64,000 bases of DNA from Pegoplata infirma (taxonomy: Eukaryota > Arthropoda > Insecta > Diptera > Anthomyiidae). Positions 34,600-45,568 of this stretch are shown piece by piece. The stretch is taken from NCBI GenBank assembly GCA_963921195.1, contig OY992539.1:159594622-159658621 (forward strand), given 5' to 3'. The stretch's first letter is position 1; the number at the start of each line of letters is the position of its first letter. Position numbers and translations under genes: made by a program. The notes under the pieces were generated by a model. The model saw nothing but the letters and a program-made list of their open reading frames with translations. It was not told the origin of the DNA and ran no database searches.

Positions 34600-34953
34600 T
34601 AAAGCGGATGTTGCTGCATCACATTAAAGATTGCTTGTGGTCAGAACAAACAGTGTTGCCAGAAAATATTTGGCTCTTGTCCCCAATTTGAAAAATGAAA
34701 TCCCCAAAAATACCCTACAAATTATATAAAATCCCCAAAAAAAATTTAATGAATATTCAAATATAAACTCTCTTTTAATTAAAAAAAATAATTAAATAAA
34801 TAAATTTTAAATAAAAAAGTTTTATTAAATGGCCTGCTCGAGATCTTGGAATTTTAATTCTTTGTGAATCAAGCCCCCAAATCCAAGAATTCTGTTGATA
34901 TTAAAAAAGTGTTAATGTTGTCTTTTTATTCCTCTTCTTTACAAAATTACATA

Positions 34954-35902
34954 CCCGACTAAAAATAAATATACAGGTCCATATATAATTTGAAATTGAG
35001 CCATATATAATTTAATATGTCCCAACACGGATTTGGATAAAATAAGATGATGAAATTGGTGGATCAAAATAGCTCAAAATTTGTTATATTAGATTAAATA
35101 TGATCGTTTTTGATCCGAATATTGGGTTTATCTAATTTGATATAATTGTATATAATTTTATATCATAAGATAAAATATGTAGAATTTTGCATAAAATATT
35201 TTTTTTATCTCATAATTTTCAAATTTATCCCAAATTTTTTTCGGGAAATGCAAAATAAAATTGCAAAAAAAAGAATTGTGTCCGGAACTTAGAAATTTAA
35301 AAAAAAAAATCGAAATTTAAAAAAAAAAATGTTCTTAAAACTTTGTTAATAAATTTTTACTTCAAAACGCAAAAAATGTACCAAAAATGTTTTTTATCCA
35401 GGACTTAGAAAATTCTACAAAACTTTTTCAGGACTTGTAAAATTTTTCAAAAATTTGGCTATATTTTTTTTTTTTTTTGTTTAAATCGTTTTTAATGAAA
35501 TTCTTAACTTCAAAACGCAAAAATTATTTGTGTCTGGAAATTTTAAAAAATTTTTTTGGGACTTAGAAAACTTTTTTCCCCCGATTCGACACCATATGTA
35601 TATCTCATCTTGTATGAGGTCAGACATGGAGTTGTATATCATATATTTATTCATCTAATCTTGTATGAGGTCATTCATGGAGTCATATAAAATATTATAT
35701 GCAATATCTAATTTAATAAAGCTTTATATATTGTATGTGGAGCAACACATGATTCGATATCCTTTTATATGGCACCATATTAAATTTTGGGTGTAAAACT
35801 TAATACAAGATACATTTACACATAATTATGTAAAGTACTGTGTATGGCCATATATAAATATATTAAATAATATGTTTCTTTATCTAAACTTTTTTAGTCG
35901 GG
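34954..35902. mobile_element. TA-flanked AT-rich element (949 bp)
   Basis: Begins CCCGACTAAAAATAAATA and ends ACTTTTTTAGTCGGG, with TA at 34952-34953 and 35903-35904. The interior has TATATAATTTTATAT words and CGGGACTTAGAAAA phrases shared with 8.4-9.9 kb. A partial second copy follows at 36096-37985. Confidence 0.82.
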
Positions 35903-36320
35903 TAACTTTAAAAAAAAAAAATCCGGCCTCGATAAGATCGGGAATACCATCAGAACATTGTAAGGAAGCTAAAAATAATTTTTTTTTGCTTTTATCCTTA
36001 TTCGAATTTTGAAAAAAATAAAAAATACTGTTCAAATCAGATATTTGCTTAAAAGCAAAATTGCAAATATTTCTGGATATACTCAACGAAATTTGGATTT
36101 TTTAATATGTCCCAACACGTATTTGGATAAAATAAGATGATGAAATTGGTGGATCAAAATAGCTCAAAATTTGTTATATTAGATTAAATATGATCGTTTT
36201 TGATCCGAATATTGGGTTTATCTAATTTGATATAATTGTATATAATTTTATATCATAAGATAAAATATGTAGAATTTTGCATAAAATATTTTTTTTATCT
36301 CATAATTTCCAAATTTATCC

Positions 36321-37738
36321 GCTTTTTAAATCGCTTCCAGCGCGAGTAAGCTCTATCTCTATTTTCAATTAAAAGTTTAATAGACACAGTAAACCAAGGA
36401 AAACTACTAGACCTTGGTTTACTGTGTCTATTAAACTTTTAATTGAAAATAGAGATAGAGCTTACTCGCGCTGGAAGCGATTTAAGACACCTGAGCTCAA
36501 AGAAGAATTTTGTAAATGTAGAATGGAAGTAAATCGCCAAATTAGAAAGGCTAAATCCGAATATTATGCTAAACGTTTCAGTAATGCAATTGATGGAAAA
36601 AGTAAATGGAAAACCATACGTGAAATTGGTATTGGGAAAACCAAAAATAATAACATTATCTGCAAATATAGTGCTGATGAACTCAATGATGTTTTTACAA
36701 GAATACCTATCCCTGCTCTTGGACAGCACAACTATAATTTCGATAATAACAATAACCGTCGTGACATTTTTGAATTTTGCTGTGTAAATGAATATGAGGT
36801 TTTACAAAGTATTATTTCTATTAAGTCTAATGCTATTGGTTATGATAACATCAACCCTAAATTTCTTAAAATCCTACTTCTTCAGCTGTTACCATACATC
36901 ACTCATTTATTTAACACCATCCTTTTGACTAGTGTCTTCCCAACTAACTGGAAACATGCAAAAATAATACCAGTTTCAAAGTCTAATTCTGAGTTTAGAC
37001 CGATAGCAATTTTACCATTTCTGTCAAAAGTTTTTGAGAAAATAATACATACACAGATAAGTGACCACTTAGCACAATATAATCTGCTCACCAGTAAGCA
37101 ATCCGGATTTCGCCAGAAACACAGTTGCATCACAGCTTTAATTGACGTTACTGAAAATATACGTTGTTCTATTGATGGTGGAAATTTAACACTTTTGGTT
37201 CTGCTAGATCACTCGAAAGCTTTTGATTCTGTTGACCATTCATTACTTTGTTCAAAGCTGTTTTATCAATTCTCGTTCTGTGACACATCGGTATCATTAA
37301 TTAAATCGTACCTTGATAATCGTTCTCAATCTGTGTTTTTAAATGACTCTTATTCTGGGGCTTTATCTGTTACCCGAGGAGTGCCACAAGGTTCTATTCT
37401 GGGCCCACTCTTATTTTCCTTGTACGTTAATGATTTACCTGATAATGTATCCCACAGTAAAATTCATTTATATGCAACGTAACTACACACTTTAACCTAA
37501 AATTTGTATAAGTATTTTTTAATTGTTAAATATTGTTAAATTTTGTCATTTTTTTGTTTTGTTTTTAATTTGATTTTAAGTTTTGATTATAATTAAAATT
37601 CAAAATTTGTCATACTTCATCTTAAATTAAATTGTATTACATGTATTACTATAACTTCTTTTAGTTCCATACTATAATTAAAAGATGTATGTCTTGTTGT
37701 ATGGAAATACAGAAAAATAAATAATAATAATAATAATA
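36321..37738 (+). mobile_element. Truncated non-LTR retrotransposon (LINE) with inverted 5' end
   Basis: A 5'-truncated LINE with a 72-bp perfect inverted repeat at its 5' end (36328-36399 against 36412-36483, 12-bp loop), a reverse-transcriptase fragment, and a 3' end made of AATAAATAATAATAATAA. The inverted start fits a 5' inversion or snap-back event during target-primed reverse transcription. Nothing remains of the endonuclease. Confidence 0.88.
36424..37482 (+). pseudogene. LINE reverse transcriptase fragment lacking its YADD motif
   Basis: Frame of 352 codons resembling Jockey/CR1-type ORF2: the linker between endonuclease and RT (about residues 1-110), then RT blocks with RPIAILPFLSKVFEKII (about 190), QSGFRQKHS (about 220), a block-A motif LLDHSKAFDSVDH (about 255) and GVPQGSILGPLLF (about 320). 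The frame reaches the start of the catalytic block, LYA, and stops: the DD pair, thumb and everything downstream are absent, and the 3' UTR follows directly. This is an internal deletion, so the enzyme is dead. The ATG at 36424 is simply the first in frame, not a real start. Confidence 0.88.
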
Positions 37739-38162
37739 AAACTTTTTCGGGAAATGAAAAAAAAATTGCAAAAAAAAAATTTCGGGACTTAGAAATTTAA
37801 AAAAAAATCTTAAAACTTTGTTAATAAATTTTTACTTCAAAACGCAAAAAATGTACCAAAAATGTTTTTTATCCAGGACTTGGAAAATTCTACAAAACTT
37901 AATTTTTAATGAAATTCTTAACTCCAAAACGCAAAAATTATTTGTATCTGGAAATTTAAAAAAATTTTCTCGGGACTTTTTGTTTTTTGTTCTTTTACTC
38001 AAACTCAAGGACATTTTGAACTTCCTTACATGTCCTGATCCAGACTGGATCTCTTGCAAAAATAGGTAATTTCATGGGGGGGGGGGAATATAACTTTAAC
38101 ACATACTTCTCCAATCTTCAGAAATTTAATTTTTCGTGCTAAGAGGTAATACTCCAAAAGTT

Positions 38163-38506
38163 TCTATTCGGTTGCCAAATAATTTTTTAAACGACCAACA
38201 AAAATACTAAAAGTCAATCAATACGGTTGGAGACATAAGTACCTATTTTTTGGCCTCCAATACTTTTGACCACCAATTATTTTGTAAACAAAGAAATATT
38301 TTTTTATTTTGATATCTCATTACTTTGCACTCAAGTGGATGTTTTAAAATAAATAAACAAAATATTTTTTATTGTTCCCAAATAAATTGGTGGTCAAAAG
38401 TATTGGACGTCAAAAAATAATGGTTTCTTTAGCTGTATTGATTGACTTTTAGTATTATTGTTTGTCGTTAGAAAAATTATTTGACAACTGAATATAAATT
38501 ATTCTG
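38163..38506. repeat. Foldback repeat (about 344 bp)
   Basis: TACTAAAAGTCAATCAATAC near 38205 and CCAATACTTTTGACCACCAA near 38257 are each matched by complements near 38440 and 38390. Arms of about 125 bp surround a T-rich loop. Probably a MITE; the target duplication is not clear. Confidence 0.65.
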
Positions 38507-38930
38507 AGTTTGAAAATAAATAACTTTGTTCGACCCTCGTAAAACATTTATTATTTACTAAAATTACTCCCGACCTAAATTATTTTATCTTGTCCAATCC
38601 AAATGATGGGATTAAGGACAGTTTTTTGTTTTTCAAAAAACGTCAAAAAATAACTAAAGCATTGTTATTCCAATTTAACTACTTCGACATTAACAAATGA
38701 ATGCAGTTGTAATTTTTGACTGCATTCTGTACCAATCTCATTAATTGGAAATAGGCTTAACAATTTAAAAAATTTTAAAAATTCAATTTTTGAAATCCCC
38801 AAATTTTAGAAAAAATCCCCAAAAATTAGCGAAATCCCCAAATCCCTCCCCTGGAAATCTTGTCCTCAAATCAAACTCAAAATCCCCATTTTGGGGACAA
38901 ATCCCCTTATCTGGCAACACTGATAACAAA

Positions 38931-39714
38931 CTGGTGAATCAATTCGCTGTGAATTTTTATAGTTTTGTGATCTTTATAATTACTCCTTTTTTTATACGTT
39001 TGATTACACTGTGCTACAAATGACCAAAAATAAAATATGCAGGGGTTCTCATATGAAAATTCGGGTTGGTTGGAGTCCATAGAGTCCATATACTGATATA
39101 CTCATAGTTTTTCTGGATCACTTCGTTAAGTACGTTTTTTATTGGCAAATGTGTTGAAAAACGGCAATTCTTAAATTACAACTTTAAAAAATTATTACTT
39201 TGTTAGTTTGCAACCGATTTTCGATTTTATGGATTTTTTTGAAAGGTATAAATCTTACCTTTTAAACAAAACAAAAATATTAAAAATCGATCAAGAATTG
39301 GCTGAGCTACGATCGTTTAAGTTAAAAAAAATCCAATTTTTTGAAAAATTTGTCATATTCTTTATACTCTAAGTTGAAAGTGCATCATTAAACATTTTTT
39401 TTTTTTATTTTTGTATAAAAGTATAGTAAAGTAGCTTTCCAAAACACCTAAAAACATAACAATCGGTTAAAAAATGAATGAGTTATGCTAAGTTTTGTGA
39501 TAGGACATTTTTAATTTTTTTCAGAAATGCTTGTAATTCAGGTATTATTCATAAATCTTATTGGTAGTAGTAATTTTATGTGCCTATGCATATAAACAAG
39601 AGATGGTAACATAATTAGATTTGTGCGTGATTGACACATGATCACAAGTGAGCGTGATTGAAAATCAATTTTACTCACGTGGTTGTGGGTGAGTGGAATA
39701 AAAAAAATGGGCGT
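38931..39714. other. Unassigned AT-rich DNA
   Basis: No supported gene or element. Parts of 39,240-39,320 (ACAAAAATATTAAAAATCG, CGTTTAAGTT) resemble 40,590-40,650 on the far side of the MULE-like element. Confidence 0.4.
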
Positions 39715-39723
39715 GTCAGTTGC

Positions 39724-40528
39724 GGTACTGCGCAATAACTCCCAAATGAAATAAGTCCCAATGAAATAATTCCCAATGAAATAAGTTCCAAGAAAAATGA
39801 ATTAACTCCACACTTTAAAAAATGAAATAACTCCCAAAGAAAAAATGAAATATGTCCCAATATTTGGGAGTTATTTAAAATCAAAATAATAACTCCCAAA
39901 AAAAATGAAAGAACTCCCAATGAAATAAGTGCCAAAGAAAATGAAATAAGTTCCCATTGTTTTTTTGTAATAAAGGTTTTCTGCGTAGCAGGCCTTCGGC
40001 CGGGCTTAGGGATTACATACTCCATGGATTAAACCCACCCTCTCTGCAAACCAAAGCTATTTTTGTTATCAGGCCTTTTTGAGGCATAACAAATTTGATA
40101 GCGTAAAGGCCTGCTACCCTAGAAAACTTTACTTTGCGGAGAGGGTGGGTTTAATGCATGGAGTTTATAATCCCTAAGCCCGGCCGAAGGCCGGCTACGC
40201 AGATAAAATTTTAAGCAAAAAAAAAAAAACAATTGCACAGAGGTGTAGTATGTTTTCAATTAAAATGAAATAAGTCCCACCATTGATGAAATAACTCCCA
40301 ATGCTTAACAAGAAATGAAATAACTCCCAATCTATTTTTTGTTGGGGTTTTTTCATTTGGAAGTTATTTCATAATGAAATAAATCCAACAAAATTTGTTC
40401 AATAAGTCCCAATACAATGGGACTAATTTCGTAATGAAATAAGTCCCAAATCGTATGTAAAATTTTTGGGAGTTGTTTCATTTTTTTTTTTTTGGAGTTA
40501 TTTCATTTGGGAGTTATTGCGCAGTACC
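39724..40528. mobile_element. MULE-like non-autonomous element (805 bp)
   Basis: Begins GGTACTGCGCAATAACTCCC and ends with its near-exact complement; 9-bp duplication GTCAGTTGC at 39715-39723 and 40529-40537. A 9-bp duplication with GG termini fits Mutator-like elements. More than a dozen AATGAAATAACTCCCAA words fill both flanks, in one orientation on the left and both on the right. A palindromic element is nested at 39980-40203. No transposase. Confidence 0.87.
39980..40203. mobile_element. Palindromic GC-rich MITE nested in the MULE-like element (224 bp)
   Basis: TCTGCGTAGC at the left, GCTACGCAGA at the right; inner GGCCTTCGGCCGGGCTTAGG and AAACCCACCCTCTC are mirrored. A related fragment (AGGCCTTCGGCCGGGC) lies at about 42,390. 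Flanks TAAAGGTTT and TAAAATTTT match at 7 of 9 bases, a possible 9-bp duplication. Confidence 0.75.
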
Positions 40529-40537
40529 GTCAGTTGC

Positions 40538-41511
40538 TTCTAAATCCCATTTATAATTTTTTTGGTTTTGTTTGAAAAATATGAGTGTTACTTCTTAAAA
40601 ACAAAAATATTGAGAATAGATTGAAAATAAGCTCGTTTAAGTAAAAAATCTTTTTTGAAAAGTAATACCTGCAACATTTTTATGACAGAAAAAGTTGTAC
40701 GTTCGCAAACATTTTTGAAACGAAATTGGTAAAATTGTAGGATCATTTGATGAAAATTTTACCTATTTATAAATAAACGTATGAGGCATTCCACACCAAA
40801 TATCCAGCAAACAAAACATGTGTACCGTAAATTTCTGAACAGGTTCGGCCTTATTATGAGTGTCGTTTTTTAATTTCGACAATTGTCGTAGTCGTTGTCG
40901 TTTTTAATATTCTTTGGTATCATGTAAAATTAACGACAACGACATTTTTGTAATAGACTTTTTTGTAATAGAAAACAACAGATTGATTCAAAATTCTCAC
41001 GTTTTAAAACATTTTTGAACTACCTGGTTATAGAAACTGTCAAAAACACCTGTTTGGCGGCATTAAAAACATGGAACAACTCTAGTTGGCAGACATTGGT
41101 CCAATTTTTTTTTTTAGAAATATTTGATGATTTAGGTGAGTCCAACAACAAAAAATTGTTGACGGCCCATGGTTCCCGAGTTATGGGCCTCCAAAGTTCG
41201 GATAACGAATTTAATATATTTTCTCCAATAATGATCCGATCAGACCAAGATTGGTTTCATTCAAAAGCTTATACAAATACCTTTAACTTGATATTTTAAA
41301 AAATTTGGATTCATTAACCCATTGTGGCACAATCCTTAATTTTAAATTTTTTACCCTAAGTTTTTGAAGAAAATGCATAAAATTTTAAAATTATGCATTA
41401 TTAAGGTATTTATTTTTATAACTAGGCTTATAGCTTAGATATTAAGCTTTAATTTGAGTTTTCATTTGATCATTTAACCCTTATAGAACCGGAGTTATTA
41501 ACGTTTAAACA
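40538..41511. other. Unassigned AT-rich DNA
   Basis: GTCGTTGTCGTT words near 40,870-40,940; otherwise no structure or gene that I can support. Confidence 0.4.
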
Positions 41512-41519
41512 TTCGAAAA

Positions 41520-42318
41520 CAGAGATGCCAACTATTTGAGAGCAAAACGCGCACAAAAATTTTATAAACGGGTAAAAACGCGTAAATTTGCTTTAAAAAA
41601 AGGGTAAAAAAGCACTGGACTGTTTTTAAAATAGATAAAAACAGTAAAAAAATTAATATTTTTATTCAAATAAAATTTTTGATAAGTTTGTTGGTTAAAA
41701 TTTTGAGCAACTGATAAAAATCTTTGTACAATTTTATATGGTCTGGATTTGCCGCTTCAACAGCCAAATTTAGTCTTTGAACTTCATCCAGAACAGAATT
41801 CAAATATTAAAACAAAATACAAAAAAAAAACCTACAAAGAATGGTATTTTTTAAAGGGTGGTTTAGTTCTTCAAGGGAAAACATTTTCCTCTTGGTCTGA
41901 TTTTGCCCTTTTTCCGAACTCAATACGACCAATAGTCATTGACCATAAAAATATATTTGTTCCATATTTCAGGCGTCTAGCTCTTAGTTTGAACTGCATA
42001 TTGCTTTCCACAGACAGACAGACGGACATTCAAAAAATGTTTTTGAATCGATCATAAATCAATAAAATATATACTTTGTGGGGTCTCCGACTAATATTTC
42101 GGTGCGTTACACTCGAAATAACAAACTTTGTATAACGCCATACTTTGTTTAGAGGCTATACAAATTAATTTTAAAAAGCACTAAAAGCACCAACTGAATA
42201 TTTAAAAAGCACCAAGTTAGTGCGTTTTTCTAATTTGGCACTAGGTGAAAATTTTTCGCGTTTTGACACATCAAAAAGCACTAGATCTAGCGCGAAAAGC
42301 ACTAAGTTGGCATCCCTG
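41520..42318. mobile_element. hAT-type non-autonomous element (799 bp)
   Basis: Begins CAGAGATGCCAACT and ends AGTTGGCATCCCTG; exact duplication TTCGAAAA at 41512-41519 and 42319-42326, which fits the nTnnnnAn pattern described for Ac-type hAT elements. Subterminal words AAAACGCG and AAAAGCACTA. Its middle (about 41,850-42,150) is a piece of the GTCCGTCTGT-type repeat, here with GACAGACAGACGGAC. Confidence 0.9.
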
Positions 42319-42326
42319 TTCGAAAA

Positions 42327-42697
42327 CATATTTAAATATGTATACCAGACCTCTGTGCAGTTTTTTTATTTGCCTTAAAAGTTTTTAGGCCTTCGGCCGG
42401 GCGTATTGATTTCAAACTCCATAAATTAATTTAGCGGCTTCGCTAAATAAAGCTTTTTTTGTGTTAAAATATAAGCGGGGTCAATGGTTAACATGTCATG
42501 TTTCTGGGTTGCCATGTTGGTGGATTATTTTTCCCTCCTACCTGACATCTAGTATGGTTTGGCTGAAGCTCGCGGGATTGGGGGATCCGTTTGGGAATCA
42601 CAATGGCAACTACACAACAAGTCATATTTTATGTCAGGATTTGTTTTTTTTTCTTACCTTTTTTTCAATGATGGTTTTAGAATCTGTTTAAGGTGGA
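42327..42697. other. Spacer with a GGCCTTCGGCCGGGC fragment
   Basis: The TTTAGGCCTTCGGCCGGGCG phrase at about 42,388 relates this to the nested MITE at 39,980. The rest, up to the hAT target site, is unremarkable. Confidence 0.4.
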
Positions 42698-42705
42698 GTT
42701 CACAG

Positions 42706-42905
42706 CAGAGACCTGCGCCGAACGGCTTACAGCCGGCTGAGCCGAGCCGCCGATAATTTTGGGATGAGCCGAGCCGCCGAAAATTTTTCGGCTCAAATCG
42801 GCTTAAAATAAGCCGCCGATTTTTTCATTAGCCGCCGATTTTTTCATTAGCCGCCGATATTTTCGTTAGCCGCCGATTATTTCATAAGCCGCCGCTTTTT
42901 TTTTA
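42706..42905. promoter_or_regulatory. Left terminus and subterminal array of the hAT element
   Basis: CAGAGACCTGCGCCGA followed by GGCTTACAGCCGGCT and five or more AGCCGCCGATTTTTTCATT-like words. The right end (53,930-54,044) has the same components in mirror order. Such arrays bind the transposase BED domain in characterised hAT elements; binding here is inferred. Confidence 0.8.
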
Positions 42906-42999
42906 GTATTTTCGTTTGCAAAAAAAAACAATTATGCGTTTTTTAAGCGTTTTATCATGTGCAAAATACGCTAAGCAGACATTAATGTGTATACAATAA

Positions 43000-44054
43000 A
43001 TTTGTACAAATTGTACAGTTATAATTCGAAATTAGAAAATTCGTTTAGAGTTGCCACCAGCTATGTGGAATTATTAGAAATGACGAAATAAATAAAAGAT
43101 GACCCTATGCGCCAAATAGCTAAATATAACTACCCAATATATGTTTGTAGTTTTAGGAATATCTGTTGTTGAATATAATTATTAAATTGTTTCTTTCACA
43201 CTTTTCTCAATTCAAAACCATATATTGTTGAATTTTAGTTGGTAGCTGTTTTAAATTTTTTATTAAAGTTTTAAAAAATGTAAATGTTTTTTTCACAATT
43301 CAGCAGCAGATAACAAAATTTCTTATACGAAAAACCAAAAAATATGAATGGAAAATTTTGCTGCTTAAGCGTCTCTTTACAATACAGCAGCAGGCAGCAA
43401 CATTTGTTATACAACAAACAACAACAAAATACATGGGGAAAATTTGCTATAGGTACCTACAGACGACGCAATATTATGCACAATATTTTTGACGTTTACC
43501 CGCCGTCTACACCTGGGAGAAATATTGAGATATTTATATTAAGAAACGTCAAAATCAATCGCAAAGATATTTTTCTCAGATGTGGACTAAATATTAGTCT
43601 CAGTATTTGATCTCATCAGATAGTTGTTATGAGATATCTCATAACAACAATCTGATGAGATTGGATGAGATCAAGTGTCAAATTCACTTATATTTGTATG
43701 TTTACAATTGTGTTTTTAAGCAAATGGCGTCGAAAAAAGGAAAAATAAAATAAATCATTAAAAAAATATTGTATAAACGTATGTATGTGCCTAAATAATA
43801 GATTGAACATATATTTATGATGAATAACATATATAGTTATTCCACGGCTGATTGTAAATTATGAAATTTGACAAGAGCAATTGCAGCTCGTTTTCCACAC
43901 CACTTGATATTGAGATAAATGCTGAAATTTCCCTACTGTTTCTCTGCCGACGTTATCTCTGCTTTCATGAAAAAATTCTTCCACGTGTAGATGGTGCGTT
44001 ACCCACGATTGGCATACATAAAAATACTGTGTAAAATATTAAACTGAAAAAATA
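43000..44054. other. 5' flank inside the hAT element, with small palindromes
   Basis: Includes a strong hairpin at 43,609-43,675 (TTGTTATGAGATATCTCATA core) and ends of a possible MITE (GTCTACACCTGGGAGAAAT near 43,512 against TTCCACGTGTAGATGG near 43,978). GCAGCAGGCAGCAACA phrases near 43,387 recur, diverged, at about 53,465. No coding frame is supported. Confidence 0.5.
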
Positions 44055-44170
44055 CATGCAATGCTCCGTTATAAAATAACTCTGTTAAATTTAACTCTTT
44101 CATACAAATTTTGACATAAGGCTCCATTAAATCGGCAGATAGCAGCTAACTTTTTATTGAGTAATCCGCC
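44055..44170 (-). mobile_element. GTTAGCTGCTAACT-family MITE, inverted copy
   Basis: Minus-strand copy: ends GAGTAATCCG on the right, with AGCAGCTAACTTTTT and AAATCGGCAGATAG inside. Partner copies are at 15225 and 49263. Confidence 0.8.
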
Positions 44171-44173
44171 ATA

Positions 44174-44312
44174 ATACCCTATTCAAACTTGCAGTTTTAA
44201 ACCGTTTTTAGTAATTATTTTTAGCATTTTCTGTCAATATACTGTAATAGCATAAAAAACTAAAAATATTTCTGCTAAAAACGGTTTAAAACTGTACGTG
44301 TGCATTGGGTAT
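44174..44312. mobile_element. Palindromic MITE, CCCTATTCA ends, copy 1
   Basis: TACCCTATTCAAACTTGCAG at the left and a mirrored GTGTGCATTGGGTA at the right; the inner TTTTAAACCGTTTTTAG is mirrored. It is an inverted relative of copy 2 at 44571-44710. Confidence 0.75.
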
Positions 44313-44570
44313 TAGATAAAAACTTTTTTTAGTAATTTTTGTTCCAAAAAAATTTTTTTTGAGAGTACAACTTTTTTGAGTGTAAAACTTTTTGCGAGTT
44401 TAACAATTTTGTTTGAGTGTAAATTTTTTCGAGTGACAAAAACACTTTGTTTTTTAAAAAGATTAGCAATTTCTCTTAGAATTACCTGAAAAAAGGAATT
44501 CTTTTTTATCTCCCAAAAAATTTTCATTATGCAGATAGCAAGTTTTGTACCATCGATATATATTATTATA

Positions 44571-44710
44571 CCCTATTCACACGTACAGTTTTAAATCGTT
44601 TTTAGCAGCGATATTTTTAGCACTTTCTTTATTCTATTACAGTATATTGACAGAAAATGCTAAAAATAATTGCTAAAAACTGTTTAAAACTGTTAGTGTG
44701 AATAGGGTAT
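44571..44710. mobile_element. Palindromic MITE, CCCTATTCA ends, copy 2
   Basis: TACCCTATTCACACGTACAG at the left, GTGTGAATAGGGTA at the right, about 140 bp. It abuts and truncates the inverted copy of the transposase 5' end. Confidence 0.78.
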
Positions 44711-44712
44711 TA

Positions 44713-44970
44713 GTCAACCATGTCTTTGTCAATCTCACTTAGCTCCAAACTGGAGTTAGATTCTGAATCATCGGAGTCTAATGATACCTCTAGATGATTT
44801 TGCAGCGTTTAAAAAAAATCAAATGAAATGTCGACGAGTTATTTCGAATGAAATAGAATAGCCAGTGTCCATCAATTCAGTTTAAATTTTTACACTTACA
44901 ATTCGATATAAACACAAAGAGTAGAAATAAATAAAGGTGATCAGTTTTCTAAAAAAACTTCTGTTACTGG
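44713..44970 (-). pseudogene. Inverted partial copy of the hAT transposase 5' end
   Basis: On the minus strand this stretch matches the region from the transposase 5' leader through the first ~50 codons: ACTCCGATGA...AACTCCAGTTTGGAG and GTGAGATTGACAAAGAC parallel exon 1 at about 45,315-45,375, and TATTTCATTCGAAATAACTC parallels 45,160-45,180. It has no good start codon at the equivalent place and ends at the MITE at 44,710. The arrangement is head-to-head with the real gene, with the axis near 45,010. Confidence 0.8.
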
Positions 44971-45064
44971 TGTTTTGTTGAACAACTTGTTTAAGGTCGC
45001 AAGTGTGAACGCCATATTACTGGTGTTTTGTTGAACAACTTGTTTATGGTCGTAAGTGTGAATG
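44958..45064 (+). repeat. Tandem duplication at the head-to-head axis (53-bp unit, two copies)
   Basis: TTACTGGTGTTTTGTTGAAC...CGCAAGTGTGAACGCCATA is followed immediately by a second copy with a few changes. It sits between the inverted 5' copies and upstream of the transposase ATG by about 190 bp. Confidence 0.8.
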
Positions 45065-45254
45065 CCATTTTAGAAAACTGATGTCTCTTATATATTTCTT
45101 CTCTTTGCTTACATATCGAATTGTAACTGTAAAATTAAATTTATGGACATTGGCAACTCTATTTCGTTCGAAATAACTCTTCGAAATTTTATTTAAAAAA
45201 GAATTGTCTAATAACAGCAAAATTTTCTAATAACAAAATAAAAGTTAAAATAAA

Positions 45255-45568
45255 ATGTCAAAAAATAATAAAATTACAAATTTTTTTAAAAAAACGCAAA
45301 ATCAGGAGGTATCAGACTCCGATGAAGATGAATCGGACTGCAGTTTGGAGGTGAGCGAGATTGACAGAGACTTGGCTGATTATGAGAAACTGCTTTTAAC
45401 TAAAGCCGACATAAAAAAAAAAACAAAGATTGTACTTGTTAAAAAGACCGCGGGAGGCTCAGCGGTATGGGACTTTTTTGGGCAGCTCGTTATTGGGAAT
45501 AAGCAAATACTAACAAAATATCACGTATGCAAACTTTGCTACGAGATTACACCTATGCGTTTAAAGGG
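45255..45568 (+). CDS. hAT transposase exon 1
   Basis: 104 codons plus two bases (phase 2). Encodes the N-terminus and the first half of the BED finger (AVWDFFGQ, then YHVCKLCYE). Donor AAGGG/GTAAGT. The frame closes within one codon if read through, so splicing is required. Confidence 0.85.

Larger units (their letters stand above)
36096..37985. repeat. Partial second copy of the 949-bp element, split by a LINE
   Basis: 36096-36320 repeats about 35010-35236 with only a few mismatches; 37739-37985 continues the copy (matching about 35237-35580 with gaps). The LINE at 36321-37738 lies exactly in between, so copy 1 shows its empty site. Confidence 0.85.
34651..38922. mobile_element. hAT-like element (4272 bp) holding nested insertions
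   Basis: Begins CAGTGTTGCCAGAAAATA and ends TTATCTGGCAACACTG; flanks AGAACAAA (34643-34650) and ATAACAAA (38923-38930) match at 7 of 8 bases. Subterminal words are GAAATCCCCAAA, several copies at each end (34,700-34,745 and 38,790-38,900), all in the same orientation. The interior is filled by a TA-flanked element, its partial duplicate and a LINE. No hAT transposase remains. Confidence 0.8.
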
